Assembly: GCF_035645195.1 (NCBI RefSeq)
Contig: NZ_DASQNA010000013.1
Location: 104,545-168,544 of the forward strand
Length of the DNA: 64,000 nucleotides
Direction: 5' to 3'
Source: Paenibacillus sp.
GTDB lineage: Bacteria > Bacillota > Bacilli > Paenibacillales > YIM-B00363
The notes under the pieces were generated by a model. It saw nothing but the letters and a program-made list of their open reading frames with translations, ran no database searches and was not told where the DNA came from. Below, piece after piece: positions 26,159 to 35,105 of the stretch. Both the position numbers and the translations under genes were made by a program. How positions within the stretch are numbered: position 1 is the first letter of the stretch; each line of letters starts with the position of its first letter.

Positions 26159-27868
26159 ATGGCATTCGACGGTCTCGTCGTACGGGCGGTTGTGCATCAG
26201 CTGCAGCCGTACGTCGGCGGAAGAGTTCATAAAATTCAACAGCCGAACGAACATGATTTTCTATTTACGATTCGGGGCGCCGGCAAAACGTCCAAGCTGC
26301 TGCTGTCGTCGAATCCGACGTACCCCCGATTTCATTTCACGGAACGGTCGTACCAAAATCCGCTCGAGGCGCCGATGTTTTGCATGCTGCTGCGCAAGCA
26401 TTGCGAGAACGGCGTCATCGAATCGATTCGCCAAGTCGGCATGGAGCGAATCGTGCACATGCATATCCGGCAGCGGGACGAGCTCGGCGACGTGAGCGTG
26501 AAGCGAATCGTGCTCGAGCTGATGGGCCGGCACAGCAATTTGATTCTGATGGATCCGGAATCCGGCACGGTGCTGGAAGCGGCGAAGCGCGTCACGCCGG
26601 CCATCAGCTCGCACCGCATCGTCGCGCCCGGCGTGCCGTACGCGCCGCCGCCGGAGCAGGCGAAGCGCGACCCGCTCGAAGCGACGGCGATTGAAGCGCG
26701 CGCCCTGCTCGCGGGCGCCGCGGACGCGTTCGACGCCGCCCGGCGGCTCGTCGACGCGTATACCGGCATCAGCCCGCTCGCCGCGCGGGCGATCGTCGCG
26801 GGCGCCACGGACGCCGGCGAAGCGTTCGCCGCTGCGATGGCCCGCATTCGCCGGCACGAGTACGAGCCGAACATCGTGACGGAGCCGAGCGGCAAAACGT
26901 CGTTCTCCGTCGTGCCGCTCGACCCGGCGGGGGCCAAACGCGAAACGTTCGACGACGTCAGCGTCTGCCTCGAACGGTACTACGGCGACAAGGCGGAGCG
27001 CGATCTCGTCAAGCAAAAAACGTCGGACCTTGCGAAGCTGCTGACGAACGAGCGGAACAAAAACGAAAAGAAGCTCGAGAAGCTGCGGGAAACGAAGCAG
27101 GAAGCGCTGGACGCGGACAAGCACCGCATTTACGGGGAGCTGCTTAACGCGTACATGCATACGTTCGCGAAGGGAGACGCCTCCGTCGAAGTGGAAAATT
27201 ACTACGACGAGGAGCAGCGGACGATCGCCATTCCGCTCGACCCGCTGCTGACGCCGTCCGAAAACGCGCAGCGCTATTTCCGCAAGTACCAAAAGCTGCG
27301 CAACAGCCTCGCGATCGTCGAGGAACAGATGAAGGAAGCGGAAGCGGAAATCGAATATATGGATGCGCTGCTCCAGCAGCTTGAGGGGGCGACGCTCTCG
27401 GACATCGAGGAAATTCGCGAGGAGCTGGTGGAGGGCGGCTATTTGCGGAGCCGCGGCACGAAGCCGGGCCGCAAGGCGCGCAAGAACGACAAGCCGCAGC
27501 TGCACGCGTTCGTTTCGTCGGAGGGCGCGCCGATCTACGTCGGCCGCAACAACACCCAGAACGACTACATTACGAACCGCCTCGCCCGCCCGACGGATAC
27601 GTGGCTGCACACGAAGGACATCCCGGGCTCGCACGTCGTCATCCGCGCCGACGCGTTCGGGGAAGCGACGCTCGCCGAGGCGGCCAATCTGGCTGCGTAT
27701 TTCAGCAAAGCGAAGCAGTCCAGCCTCGTGCCCGTCGATTATACGCTCGTCCGCCACGTGAAAAAGCCGTCCGGCGCGAAGCCGGGCTTCGTCATCTACG
27801 ACAAGCAAAAAACGCTCTTCGTCACGCCGGACGAGGAGGCGGTTCGGAAGCTCCGGCCGCTGAAATAA
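26159..27868 (+). CDS. rqcH: Ribosome-associated quality control protein RqcH (NFACT family, YloA)
   Basis: RqcH binds obstructed 50S subunits and recruits tRNA-Ala to add C-terminal alanine tails that mark stalled peptides for degradation. The protein starts MAFDGLVVRAVVHQL after GAGGAGA with 8-nt spacing, giving 569 residues. Order: NFACT-N (about 1-180), HhH region (about 185-250), long coiled coil (about 285-440) and the NFACT-R domain with VGRNNTQNDYIT, RPTDTWLHTKDIPGSH and VDYTLVRHVKK. A frame opening 114 nt further upstream has no binding site. Confidence 0.96.
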   Translation: MAFDGLVVRAVVHQLQPYVGGRVHKIQQPNEHDFLFTIRGAGKTSKLLLSSNPTYPRFHFTERSYQNPLEAPMFCMLLRKHCENGVIESIRQVGMERIVHMHIRQRDELGDVSVKRIVLELMGRHSNLILMDPESGTVLEAAKRVTPAISSHRIVAPGVPYAPPPEQAKRDPLEATAIEARALLAGAADAFDAARRLVDAYTGISPLAARAIVAGATDAGEAFAAAMARIRRHEYEPNIVTEPSGKTSFSVVPLDPAGAKRETFDDVSVCLERYYGDKAERDLVKQKTSDLAKLLTNERNKNEKKLEKLRETKQEALDADKHRIYGELLNAYMHTFAKGDASVEVENYYDEEQRTIAIPLDPLLTPSENAQRYFRKYQKLRNSLAIVEEQMKEAEAEIEYMDALLQQLEGATLSDIEEIREELVEGGYLRSRGTKPGRKARKNDKPQLHAFVSSEGAPIYVGRNNTQNDYITNRLARPTDTWLHTKDIPGSHVVIRADAFGEATLAEAANLAAYFSKAKQSSLVPVDYTLVRHVKKPSGAKPGFVIYDKQKTLFVTPDEEAVRKLRPLK

Positions 27869-27975
27869 CAAAAACTTTGTTCGATGTACATTCGGGGAAG
27901 CGGGTACTGCGAGATCAGGCAGCTCGTCCCTCGAAGCGTATCCTTTCTGATTTCTAAAGCAAGTCTCTAATAAAG

Positions 27976-28031
27976 CAAGGGCCGCTCCCGCTTCGCGTCG
28001 ATTTCAGCGCGAAGCCGGGAAGCGGCCCTTG
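27976..28031. terminator. Bidirectional terminator-like hairpin between rqcH and the MerR gene
   Basis: CAAGGGCCGCT...CTTCGCG pairs with CGCGAAG...AAGCGGCCCTTG (about 22 bp with two bulged bases, 10-nt loop) between convergent genes. T-tracts are weak on both sides. Confidence 0.6.
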
Positions 28032-28036
28032 TTCGA

Positions 28037-28975
28037 TTATGCCATGATCATCGATTTGATTTTCAGCGCGACCTCGCGCCCTTGCCCCGCCGACATGTAC
28101 ACGTTGCGAGTGCCCGGCACGACGGCGTCCTCCTTGATGAAGCCGCCGATGACGAACGCGCGCGTATCGGCATGCCGCGAAGCGATGTCCCGGTCGATCG
28201 CCGCTAGCAGCGGCAGCCATTCCAAGTGCGCTTGCTGAGTCGGCGAGCTGAGGACAAGCGCTTTCGGCCGCTGCAGCCGCAGACACTCGAGCAGCGCCTT
28301 CTCGGACGGCACGTGGCCGAGCCGCACGACCCGGAGCCCCGCTTGCATCGCGAAACATCCGAACAGCAGCGATTCGAGCTCGTGTCTGTCGTACGAGGAG
28401 ACGGTCGTCACGACGCACGGCGCTCCCGGCTCGGGCTCGAACAGCTGCTGCGTCGACAGCAGCCGATCGCGCGCGAAGAGGATGCCGTACAGCTCGTGAT
28501 AATCCGACGTCTCGCCCCTCTGGCGCATGTCCCCGAGCTCGGCGAGCGCCGGCAGCAGCACCTGCGTCAGGACGAACTCGAGCCGGTGCAGCCCCGCCAG
28601 CCGGTCGAACAGCCGGGCGGCGGCCGCATCGTCAAGTTCGAGCCACGCGGCGATGAGCCGGCGGCGGAACTCCTCCGCCTCCGTCATCGCCGCCGGCCGC
28701 CGGGCCGGCGCCGCGGCCGGTTCCGGCTCCCGCTGCTGCGACGGAATGCCCCCGGCCAGGAAGTCCTGCACGGCAAGTCCGATCGGCACGCCGGCGTCGA
28801 CCCGGCTTTTCAGCCAGAGGAACGTTTCGACATGCTCCTTCGTATAGCCCCTGTATCCGTTCGGGAAACGCGAAGGGGAGACGACGCCGTACCTCTCCTC
28901 CCATTTGCGAAGGAGCTGCGTGGACAAGCCCGTGCGCAAGGACACTTCTTTGATTGTAAACAGCCGCTTGTTCAT
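28037..28975 (-). CDS. MerR-family regulator with C-terminal B12-binding-like domain
   Basis: The N-terminus (about 1-75) is a MerR winged helix: FTIKEVSLRTGLSTQLLRKWEERYGVV, then YRGYTKEHVE. A Pro/Ala linker (about 80-97) leads to a helical region and a Rossmann-like C-terminal domain (about 185-312). YDRHELESLLF (His198), RLGHVPSEKALLE and VLSSP line up with the cobalamin-binding half of CarH/LitR, where this His is the lower axial ligand. The upper-face W...EH motif of those proteins appears replaced (MRQRGETSDYHELY). GGAGGAGC precedes the ATG. It lies tail to tail with rqcH; targets are unknown. Confidence 0.82.
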   Translation of the reverse strand: MNKRLFTIKEVSLRTGLSTQLLRKWEERYGVVSPSRFPNGYRGYTKEHVETFLWLKSRVDAGVPIGLAVQDFLAGGIPSQQREPEPAAAPARRPAAMTEAEEFRRRLIAAWLELDDAAAARLFDRLAGLHRLEFVLTQVLLPALAELGDMRQRGETSDYHELYGILFARDRLLSTQQLFEPEPGAPCVVTTVSSYDRHELESLLFGCFAMQAGLRVVRLGHVPSEKALLECLRLQRPKALVLSSPTQQAHLEWLPLLAAIDRDIASRHADTRAFVIGGFIKEDAVVPGTRNVYMSAGQGREVALKIKSMIMA

Positions 28976-29084
28976 ACGCTCCTCCGAAGTGAGAAGTCAA
29001 CGCCCCGCAGCTTCCGCCCGCGGGAGAAGCCCGTCGGCGGTTGCGATTCGGTCGCCGAAACGCGGGGTTGCCGCCGATCGGCGT

Positions 29085-30389
29085 TTATTTGCCGACGGCG
29101 GAATAATAAAAGCCATGGGCTCGCATCTGTTCGGGATCGAACACGTTGCGGCCGTCGAACACGTACGGTCGGCGCAGCGCCTCTTTCGCCCGATCGAGAT
29201 CGAGCGACTTCACCTGCGCCCATTCGGTCACGATGAGCATCGCGTCCGCGCCCTCGAGCGCCTCGTACGGATCGTCCGTAATCGGGACGTCCGGCAGCAG
29301 CGCCGCCGCCTTCGGGCCGCAGATCGGATCGTACGCCCGCACCGACGCGCCGTACTGGCGCAGCATGGCGATGATGTCGAGCGACGGCGCGTCCCGCAGA
29401 TCGTCCGTATTCGGCTTGAAGCTAAGGCCCATGACGGCCAGCGTCTTATCCGCGAGATCGCCTTGGAAGGCCGCGCGCACTTTGCGGACGAACCGCTGCC
29501 GCTGCAGCTGGTTCACCTCGATGACGGCGCGCATGATTTTGAAGTCGTAGTCGACGTTCTCGGCGATGAACAGCTGCGCGCGCGTATCCTTCGGCAGGCA
29601 GAAGCCGCCGTAGCCGATGCCCGCGTTCAGGAACGCCGGGCCGATCCGCTTGTCCATCCCCATGCCCTTCGCGACCATGCCGATGTCGGCGCCGACCTTC
29701 TCGCACACGTTCGCCATTTCGTTGATGAACGAAATTTTCGTCGCGAGGAACGAATTGGACGCGTATTTGATCAACTCGGCGCTTTCCCGGTTCGTCATGA
29801 GCACGGGCGCGTCGAACGGCGCGAGCGCCGCGCGCACCCGCGCGCCGGCCGCCTCCGACGCCGCGCCGATGACGATTCGATCCATATGGAACGTATCGTG
29901 GACGGCCGTCCCTTCGCGGAGAAACTCCGGATTGCTGACGACGTCGAACCGGACGCCGCTGCGCGCGAGCGATCGCAGCAGCGTCTCCGCCATCGAGCCG
30001 GTGCCGACGGGCACCGTGCTCTTGATGACGACGATTTTGTCCTCGCGCGCCGCCTCCGCGATATGGCGGAGCGCCGTCTTCACCTGCGACATGTCGACGT
30101 CCCCGTTGTCGAGCGACGGGGTGCCGACGGCGACGAACACGATTTCCGACGCGTCGACGGCCGCCGCCGTCTCCGTCGCGAACGACAGCCGTCCCGACGC
30201 GACGTTGCGTTTCACGATTGTCTCGAGCCCCTCTTCGTAAATCGGCATGACGCCGGAACGAATCGACTCGATCTTCCGCTCGTCCCGATCGACGCAGACG
30301 ACCGTATGGCCGACTTCGGCGAGGCACGCGCCGGTGACGAGTCCGACGTACCCGGTGCCGAGCACGCCGATCCGCATCCCTTCGAACAT
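29085..30389 (-). CDS. UDP-glucose 6-dehydrogenase
   Basis: The enzyme oxidises UDP-glucose to UDP-glucuronate with two NAD+. The start MFEGMRIGVLGTGYVG carries the Rossmann motif; the catalytic Cys lies in GIGYGGFCLPKDT and the conserved Lys in ANSFLATKISFINE-like context. Further signatures are STVPVGT, NPEFLREG and MGLSFKPNTDDLRDAPS. I use ATG 30389, two bases after the galU stop with GGAGGCG inside the end of galU; the product has 434 residues. With galU it makes precursor for uronic-acid polymers (TuaD-like). Confidence 0.95.
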   Translation of the reverse strand: MFEGMRIGVLGTGYVGLVTGACLAEVGHTVVCVDRDERKIESIRSGVMPIYEEGLETIVKRNVASGRLSFATETAAAVDASEIVFVAVGTPSLDNGDVDMSQVKTALRHIAEAAREDKIVVIKSTVPVGTGSMAETLLRSLARSGVRFDVVSNPEFLREGTAVHDTFHMDRIVIGAASEAAGARVRAALAPFDAPVLMTNRESAELIKYASNSFLATKISFINEMANVCEKVGADIGMVAKGMGMDKRIGPAFLNAGIGYGGFCLPKDTRAQLFIAENVDYDFKIMRAVIEVNQLQRQRFVRKVRAAFQGDLADKTLAVMGLSFKPNTDDLRDAPSLDIIAMLRQYGASVRAYDPICGPKAAALLPDVPITDDPYEALEGADAMLIVTEWAQVKSLDLDRAKEALRRPYVFDGRNVFDPEQMRAHGFYYSAVGK

Positions 30390-30391
30390 GC

Positions 30392-31276
30392 TTACGCCTC
30401 CTTCCACCCGCTCACGAGATCGATCAAATACGCCTTCACGTCGTCCGCAAGGTCGGGGCGGCGCAGCGCGAATTCGATCGTCGCTTCGATATACCCGAAC
30501 TTGTCGCCGACGTCGTAGCGCTTTCCTTGCACCGTATAGGCGATCATCGGCTTGCGGCGGTTCAGCTCGCGCAGCGCGTCGGTCAGCTGAATTTCGCCGC
30601 CGCGCCCCGGCGTCTGCCGCTCCAAAATATCGAAGATGTCAGGCTCGATCACGTATCGGCCGATAACGGCCAAGTTGGACGGCGCCTGCCCGCGCTCCGG
30701 CTTTTCGACCAAATCGTCGATGCGGGCCGCGCACGGTTCGCCTTCCACCACGCCGTCCGGCGACACGATGCCGTACTTCTCCACTTCGTCCCACGGCACT
30801 TCTTGCACGGCCAAGAGCGACGTCTTCTGCTGCTCGTGCAGGCGCAGCATTTCGCGCAGCGCCATCGGATCCGATTCGATGATGTCGTCGCCGAGCAGCA
30901 CGGCGAACGGCTCGTCGCCGACGAACGTGCGCGCGCAAAGCACCGCATGGCCGAGGCCGAGCGGCTCCTTCTGCCGAATATAATGAATGTCGACCATCTG
31001 CGATATGTCGCGAACCTGCCGCAGCATCTCTTCCTTGCCCTTCTCCTCGAGCATCAGCTCCAGCTCGACCGATTTATCGAAGTGATCCTCGATCGCCCGC
31101 TTGTTCCGGCCGGTAACGATAATGATATCTTCGATGCCCGCCTCGATCGCTTCCTCCACGATGTATTGAATCGCGGGCTTGTCGACGATCGGCAGCATCT
31201 CTTTCGGCTGCGCCTTCGTGGCCGGCAGAAAGCGGGTGCCTAACCCCGCCGCCGGAATGATTGCCTTGCGGATCAT
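30392..31276 (-). CDS. galU: UTP-glucose-1-phosphate uridylyltransferase
   Basis: GalU/GtaB makes UDP-glucose from glucose 1-phosphate and UTP. The product starts MIRKAIIPAAGLGTRFLPATK and has the GXGTRXLPXTK nucleotide-binding loop, LPIVDKPAIQYIVEEA, EKPERGQAPSNLAVIGRYV and GGEIQLTDA. From ATG 31276 it is 294 residues, the family norm; an open frame extending upstream overlaps the PHP gene and is not used. Its ATG overlaps the PHP-gene TGA by 4 nt. It is followed immediately by the dehydrogenase gene. Confidence 0.96.
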   Translation of the reverse strand: MIRKAIIPAAGLGTRFLPATKAQPKEMLPIVDKPAIQYIVEEAIEAGIEDIIIVTGRNKRAIEDHFDKSVELELMLEEKGKEEMLRQVRDISQMVDIHYIRQKEPLGLGHAVLCARTFVGDEPFAVLLGDDIIESDPMALREMLRLHEQQKTSLLAVQEVPWDEVEKYGIVSPDGVVEGEPCAARIDDLVEKPERGQAPSNLAVIGRYVIEPDIFDILERQTPGRGGEIQLTDALRELNRRKPMIAYTVQGKRYDVGDKFGYIEATIEFALRRPDLADDVKAYLIDLVSGWKEA

Positions 31277-32145
31277 TCGCGTTTCCCTCTCTTCTCTCGT
31301 AGCTCTAGTAATGTGGCGACGACCCCGGCCTCCGTCTCGCGGCCCCCTAGCGCCGCATGGAACGGTACGCCGTCCCGGTATCCGTGAAAATCGGAACCGG
31401 CCGTCGCCGCAAGGCCGAACCGTTCGGCGAGCCGCCGAAATTCGCGCTCCTGCGCTTCGTCGTGATCGGCGTGCGCGGCTTCGACGCCGTGCAGCGCCGG
31501 GGCGAGCCGTTCGATCAAGGCGGCGCCGCCGCGGTACAAGCCGGGATGCGCCAGCACCGCGGCGCCTCCCGCTTCCCGAATCCAGCGGACCGCCTCCTCG
31601 GGCGCGATCCGGTCGACGGCGGCGTACGCGAGCGCGCCCTCGGCCAAATACCGGTCGAACGCCTCTCTGACGGATGCCGCGTACCCTTTGGCGACGAGCA
31701 GCTCCGCGATATGCGGCCGGCTGACCGCCGCGTCTTTGTTCGCCCGCCGCTCCGCCGCGATCGTTTCCGCTTCCGCGAGCGACACGTCGAAGCCGAGTCC
31801 GCGCAGCTTTTCGAAGATTGCCTCGTTCCGGCCTCGGCGCACGTCGCGGTTCGACGCGAGCCGCCGAACGAACGTCTCGTCGCCCGGATCGATCCACAGC
31901 CCCAGCACGTGCACGTCTTCCCCGTCCCAGCGGGTGCTGATTTCGACGCCGGGGACGACGTCGACGCCCAGCTCCCGGCCGGCGCGCGCCGCCTCTTCGA
32001 CGCCCGCGACCGTATCGTGGTCCGTCACCGCCACGCCTCGCAGCCCCCGTTCGCGCGCCAACGCGACAAGCTCCCTCGGAGAGAGCAGACCGTCGGACGC
32101 CGTCGTGTGCGCATGCAGGTCGTACCCTCGCCCGATCATAACCAT
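31273..32145 (-). CDS. PHP-domain phosphoesterase (RnmAm/YciV-like)
   Basis: PHP proteins are metal-dependent phosphoesterases. Metal ligands are visible as DLHAHTTASDG, VTDHDT, PGVEIS, LAHPGLY and SDFHG. At 290 residues it fits the family that hydrolyses 3',5'-nucleoside bisphosphates and trims RNA 5' ends, but the substrate here is not shown. The ATG at 32145 (AAAAGGA nine bases upstream) overlaps the LysR gene by 10 nt; a second ATG at 32139 would overlap its TGA as ATGA. The stop overlaps galU by 4 nt. Confidence 0.85.
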   Translation of the reverse strand: MVMIGRGYDLHAHTTASDGLLSPRELVALARERGLRGVAVTDHDTVAGVEEAARAGRELGVDVVPGVEISTRWDGEDVHVLGLWIDPGDETFVRRLASNRDVRRGRNEAIFEKLRGLGFDVSLAEAETIAAERRANKDAAVSRPHIAELLVAKGYAASVREAFDRYLAEGALAYAAVDRIAPEEAVRWIREAGGAAVLAHPGLYRGGAALIERLAPALHGVEAAHADHDEAQEREFRRLAERFGLAATAGSDFHGYRDGVPFHAALGGRETEAGVVATLLELREKRGKRE

Positions 32146-33047
32146 TGGCTCAAATCCTTTTCCCGCAAAAATGAAAGAAACGTCACCGCGGAGATCGGCA
32201 GCAGGTTCGTTTTCAAATAAGTGGCGTAAAATTGCCGTTCGAAGCGAACGCCTTCGATCGGCACGAGCTTCAGCACGCCGAGCGCCAGCTCGTGCTTCAC
32301 CGACGTTTGCGACAAAAACGTAATGCCGAGGCCCGCCTCGACCGCCGATTTGACCGCGCCCGTGCTGCCGAGCTCCATGACGATTTTCATGTCCGCGGCG
32401 TTGAAACCTTTGCGCGACAGTTCCTCTTCCATGACCTGGCGCGTGCCGGAGCCTTGCTCCCGCAAAATGAACGGGTACTGGAGCACCTCCTCCATCGCGA
32501 CGGGCGCTTTGTCCGCGAGCGGGTGGCCGCTCGGCACGATCAGCTTCAGCTCGTCGCTGAGCACCGGCTCCGTGTGGACGTCGGGATGCGCGACCTGCGC
32601 TTCGATCAGACCGAACGTCAGCTGGTGTTTGAGCATTTCCTCTAAAATTTGCGCCGTGTTCATCACCTTCATCTGAATGGCGATGTTCGGGTATTCCCGA
32701 TTGAACGGCCCCAGCAGTCTCGGCAGTATGTATTCCCCGACGGTCAAGCTCGCCCCGAGCAGCAGCCGGCCTTGCAGCATGTGCGTAAACCGGGACATCG
32801 CCAAATCGGTTTCCTTTACTAAGTCTATGCTCCGTTTCGCATATACCATGAGCACCTTGCCCGCTTCCGTCAGCTCGATTTTTTTGGTCGAGCGATGAAA
32901 GAGCTTCGTGCCGAAGTATTCTTCGAGCGCCTGGATCTGCATCGTTACCGCCGGCTGCGTCATATGCAGCGCCTGCGCCGCCGCGGAGAAACTACCCCTT
33001 TCCGAAACTGTGTAAAAGATGTGCAATTGATGGAAGCTGAGCGCCAT
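32136..33047 (-). CDS. LysR-family transcriptional regulator
   Basis: The first 60 residues are the LysR winged helix (LHIFYTVSERGSFSAAAQAL, MTQPAVTMQIQALE). The rest is a periplasmic-binding-type effector domain ending at 303 residues. The proteins it most resembles by eye are CysL-type regulators of sulfur genes, but the effector and targets are unknown. ATG 33047 follows GGAGG by 11 nt; an in-frame extension upstream has no binding site. The gene is translationally coupled to the PHP gene and may control the PHP-galU-ugd run. Confidence 0.88.
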   Translation of the reverse strand: MALSFHQLHIFYTVSERGSFSAAAQALHMTQPAVTMQIQALEEYFGTKLFHRSTKKIELTEAGKVLMVYAKRSIDLVKETDLAMSRFTHMLQGRLLLGASLTVGEYILPRLLGPFNREYPNIAIQMKVMNTAQILEEMLKHQLTFGLIEAQVAHPDVHTEPVLSDELKLIVPSGHPLADKAPVAMEEVLQYPFILREQGSGTRQVMEEELSRKGFNAADMKIVMELGSTGAVKSAVEAGLGITFLSQTSVKHELALGVLKLVPIEGVRFERQFYATYLKTNLLPISAVTFLSFLREKDLSQWL

Positions 33048-33090
33048 GGGTAACCGTTCCTCCGTGCCTTGCCGAATAGATGCAATTTCC

Positions 33091-33096
33091 ATTATA
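33091..33096 (-). promoter_or_regulatory. Probable -10 (TATAAT) for the LysR operon
   Basis: Minus-strand TATAAT lies 44 nt before the LysR ATG, a few bases after the upstream terminator. No good -35 is present at 17 nt. Confidence 0.45.
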
Positions 33097-33100
33097 CACG

Positions 33101-33128
33101 AAAAAAGCGCGGCGTTGGTAAGCCGCGC
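33101..33128 (-). terminator. Terminator after the 145-residue protein gene
   Basis: Minus-strand GCGCGGC/GCCGCGC stem with an 8-nt loop runs into six T residues, 15-40 nt past the stop at 33143. Confidence 0.88.
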
Positions 33129-33142
33129 TCGTTTGCAAACGA

Positions 33143-33580
33143 TTAACGCCGTTTCCGGCTGTTTTTGATCAGCGTCATTCGCCGCGAATGGCGCAGCCAC
33201 GAGTAATATGTCCGGAGGTCGCGAAGCTCCATCGTTTCGGACATGCGCCCGAGAAACGTCACGACGATCATTTTGTGCAGCGGGTTTCCCATCAGATCGC
33301 GGTGTTTGTCGGAAGGAGAAAATTCCGCGACGAACACGAGGTCGTCTTCTACGGTGTATACGTCCTGCTCGTTCCGATAATACGATTTGACCGTGCCGTT
33401 CTTAAGGTGTTCCCAAAGAAATGCGCAAATATCGTCGGTCCCCGTCTTCTCGGTTTCGACCCGGTCCATCCAACGCGATCTGGCATGGTTGGTGACGATG
33501 ATGTCCGCGACTTTTTTATCGGCGAGCTGCACGTAAAATGATTCGTAGGTGCTGTATCGATCCATTTTTTTGTCTTTCAT
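33143..33580 (-). CDS. Uncharacterised 145-residue protein, weakly DUF4258/relE-toxin-like
   Basis: I do not recognise a named family with confidence. GGAGGG precedes the ATG and a terminator follows, so the gene is real and monocistronic. The protein is basic at both ends (MKDKKMDRY and NSRKRR). The middle reads VTNHARSRWMDRV, then GTVKSYYRNEQDVYTVEDDLVFVAEF and KMIVVTFLGR: a HAR..R helix followed by strands, a pattern reminiscent of DUF4258-type proteins. No partner antitoxin gene is adjacent. Function is unknown. Confidence 0.7.
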   Translation of the reverse strand: MKDKKMDRYSTYESFYVQLADKKVADIIVTNHARSRWMDRVETEKTGTDDICAFLWEHLKNGTVKSYYRNEQDVYTVEDDLVFVAEFSPSDKHRDLMGNPLHKMIVVTFLGRMSETMELRDLRTYYSWLRHSRRMTLIKNSRKRR

Positions 33581-33683
33581 CCGTCATTCCCTCCATTCCA
33601 TGAACCGCCGCGCAAATGTTAACGACGTTTATATCTTTATATTACAGTATCTTACGGGAATTTCCAGATAATTTGAAACGCAC

Positions 33684-33716
33684 AAAAAAATGCCCCCGAA
33701 TGCAAAGAGGGCATTG
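33684..33716 (-). terminator. Terminator of ylbG
   Basis: Minus-strand ATGCCCTC pairs with GGGGGCAT (one mismatch) and is followed by seven T residues, about 20 nt past the ylbG stop. Confidence 0.8.
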
Positions 33717-33736
33717 CAAAAAAGTCAAAAATATGT

Positions 33737-34000
33737 CTAGTAAGAGTAGAAGCGCGTTTTGTCCGGCATATTACTATTATATTCCGTGCGTATTTCGCCG
33801 CGGTACGAGCGCTCTACTTTCTTTACGTAGGGCAGCCGTTGTATACTTTTCATCGTCTCCTCCGCGCGGTCGCTGTTGACGTACAGCACCGCATAATTCA
33901 TTTTGCGGGAGATGTAATGGAGCGACCCGTACTTTTCCAAATTCCGCCCCGGCTTGGCGTCGCTCAGCCAGACGATGAAGCCTGTGCGTTCTGCGAACAT
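33737..34000 (-). CDS. YlbG family protein (DUF2129)
   Basis: The 87-residue product matches B. subtilis YlbG along its length: TGFIVWLSDAKPGRNLEKYG, HYISRKMNYAVLYVN, then KSIQRLPYVKKVERSYRGEIRTEY. Function is unknown. GAGGGATCCC lies directly before the ATG. In B. subtilis ylbF and ylbG are adjacent; here an asparaginase gene on the other strand sits between them. Only 30 nt separate its start codon from that gene's. Confidence 0.9.
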   Translation of the reverse strand: MFAERTGFIVWLSDAKPGRNLEKYGSLHYISRKMNYAVLYVNSDRAEETMKSIQRLPYVKKVERSYRGEIRTEYNSNMPDKTRFYSY

Positions 34001-34030
34001 GGGATCCCTCTTTCTTAAGGAGAATGATGA

Positions 34031-35044
34031 ATGACCAAAGTTTCGATTCCGCTCGTTACCTTAACCCGCGGCCCGCTCGCCGAGTGCGTGCACCGGGGGC
34101 ATATCGCCGTCGTCGCGGCGGACGGCCGCGTCGCGTCCGCCGCGGGCGATCCGCATTACTTGACGTTCGCAAGGTCGGCGGCCAAACCGCTGCAGGCGGT
34201 GCCCGTCGTCGCCTCCGGCGCGGCGGATCGGTTCGGCCTCGCCGCGGACGAACTCGCGCTGCTGTGCGCGTCGCACAGCGGCGAAGCGCGCCACGTGGAG
34301 GCGGTCGCCCGCATTCTCGCGAAGCTCGGCCTCGACGAGGCGCATCTGCAGTGCGGGGCGCATCCGCCCTATCATAAGCCTTCCGCCTCGGCGCTGCGAG
34401 CGGCGGGCGATGCGCCGCGGGCGGCGCACAACAACTGCTCCGGCAAGCATGCCGGCATGCTGGCGCTCGCCTTGCAGCTCGGCGCGTCGACGGACGACTA
34501 CAAGCGTCCGGACCATCCCGCGCAGCGGGCGATGCTGGATTCGTTCGCGTCGTTCGCCGGCGTGCCGGCGGAGTCGATCGCGCTCGGCGTCGACGGCTGC
34601 GGCGTGCCGGTGTACGGCGCGCCGCTGTCGGCGCTCGCGCTCGCGTACGCCCGGCTCGGCACGCCGCGCGGCGACGGAAGCGCGATGGATGCGGCGCGCC
34701 GCGTCGTGGCGGCCGTGCAAGCGCATCCGGAGATGCTCGCGGGCACGGACCGCTACGATACGCAGCTGATCCGCGCCTCCGGCGGCCGGGTCGTCGGGAA
34801 GATGGGCGCCGAGGGCGTGTTCGCCGCCGCACTCGTCGGGGAAGGGCTCGCGCTCGCCGTCAAAATCGAGGACGGCGCGCAGCGCGCCCTGTACCCCGCC
34901 GTAACGGAGGCGCTGCTCCAGCTCGGCTGGATCGATGATACGGCCGCCGACGAGCTGGCGGAATTCCATAAGCCGGCGGTGCGCAATTGGAGCGGAGAGG
35001 TCGTCGGGGAAACCGTGCCTTCGTTCCGGCTCGAGCCGGCTTGA
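34031..35044 (+). CDS. Asparaginase II family (PF06089, Rhizobium etli type)
   Basis: Members hydrolyse L-asparagine to aspartate and ammonia with a Ser-Lys/Cys site unrelated to classical asparaginases. FARSAAKPLQ supplies the Ser-x-x-Lys pair, HNNCSGKHAGML the Cys and second Lys, and DGCGVP the further Cys of the zinc site; all are intact. 337 residues is normal. AAGGAG precedes the ATG by 6-7 nt. It lies between ylbG and ylbF on the opposite strand, so it is an insertion into that conserved neighbourhood. Confidence 0.93.
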   Translation: MTKVSIPLVTLTRGPLAECVHRGHIAVVAADGRVASAAGDPHYLTFARSAAKPLQAVPVVASGAADRFGLAADELALLCASHSGEARHVEAVARILAKLGLDEAHLQCGAHPPYHKPSASALRAAGDAPRAAHNNCSGKHAGMLALALQLGASTDDYKRPDHPAQRAMLDSFASFAGVPAESIALGVDGCGVPVYGAPLSALALAYARLGTPRGDGSAMDAARRVVAAVQAHPEMLAGTDRYDTQLIRASGGRVVGKMGAEGVFAAALVGEGLALAVKIEDGAQRALYPAVTEALLQLGWIDDTAADELAEFHKPAVRNWSGEVVGETVPSFRLEPA

Positions 35045-35105
35045 AGACGTGCCGGCCCGCGGCCGATCCGAAAGCCCCAAGGGACTGCTGCGGTTAGGGT
35101 CTAGG

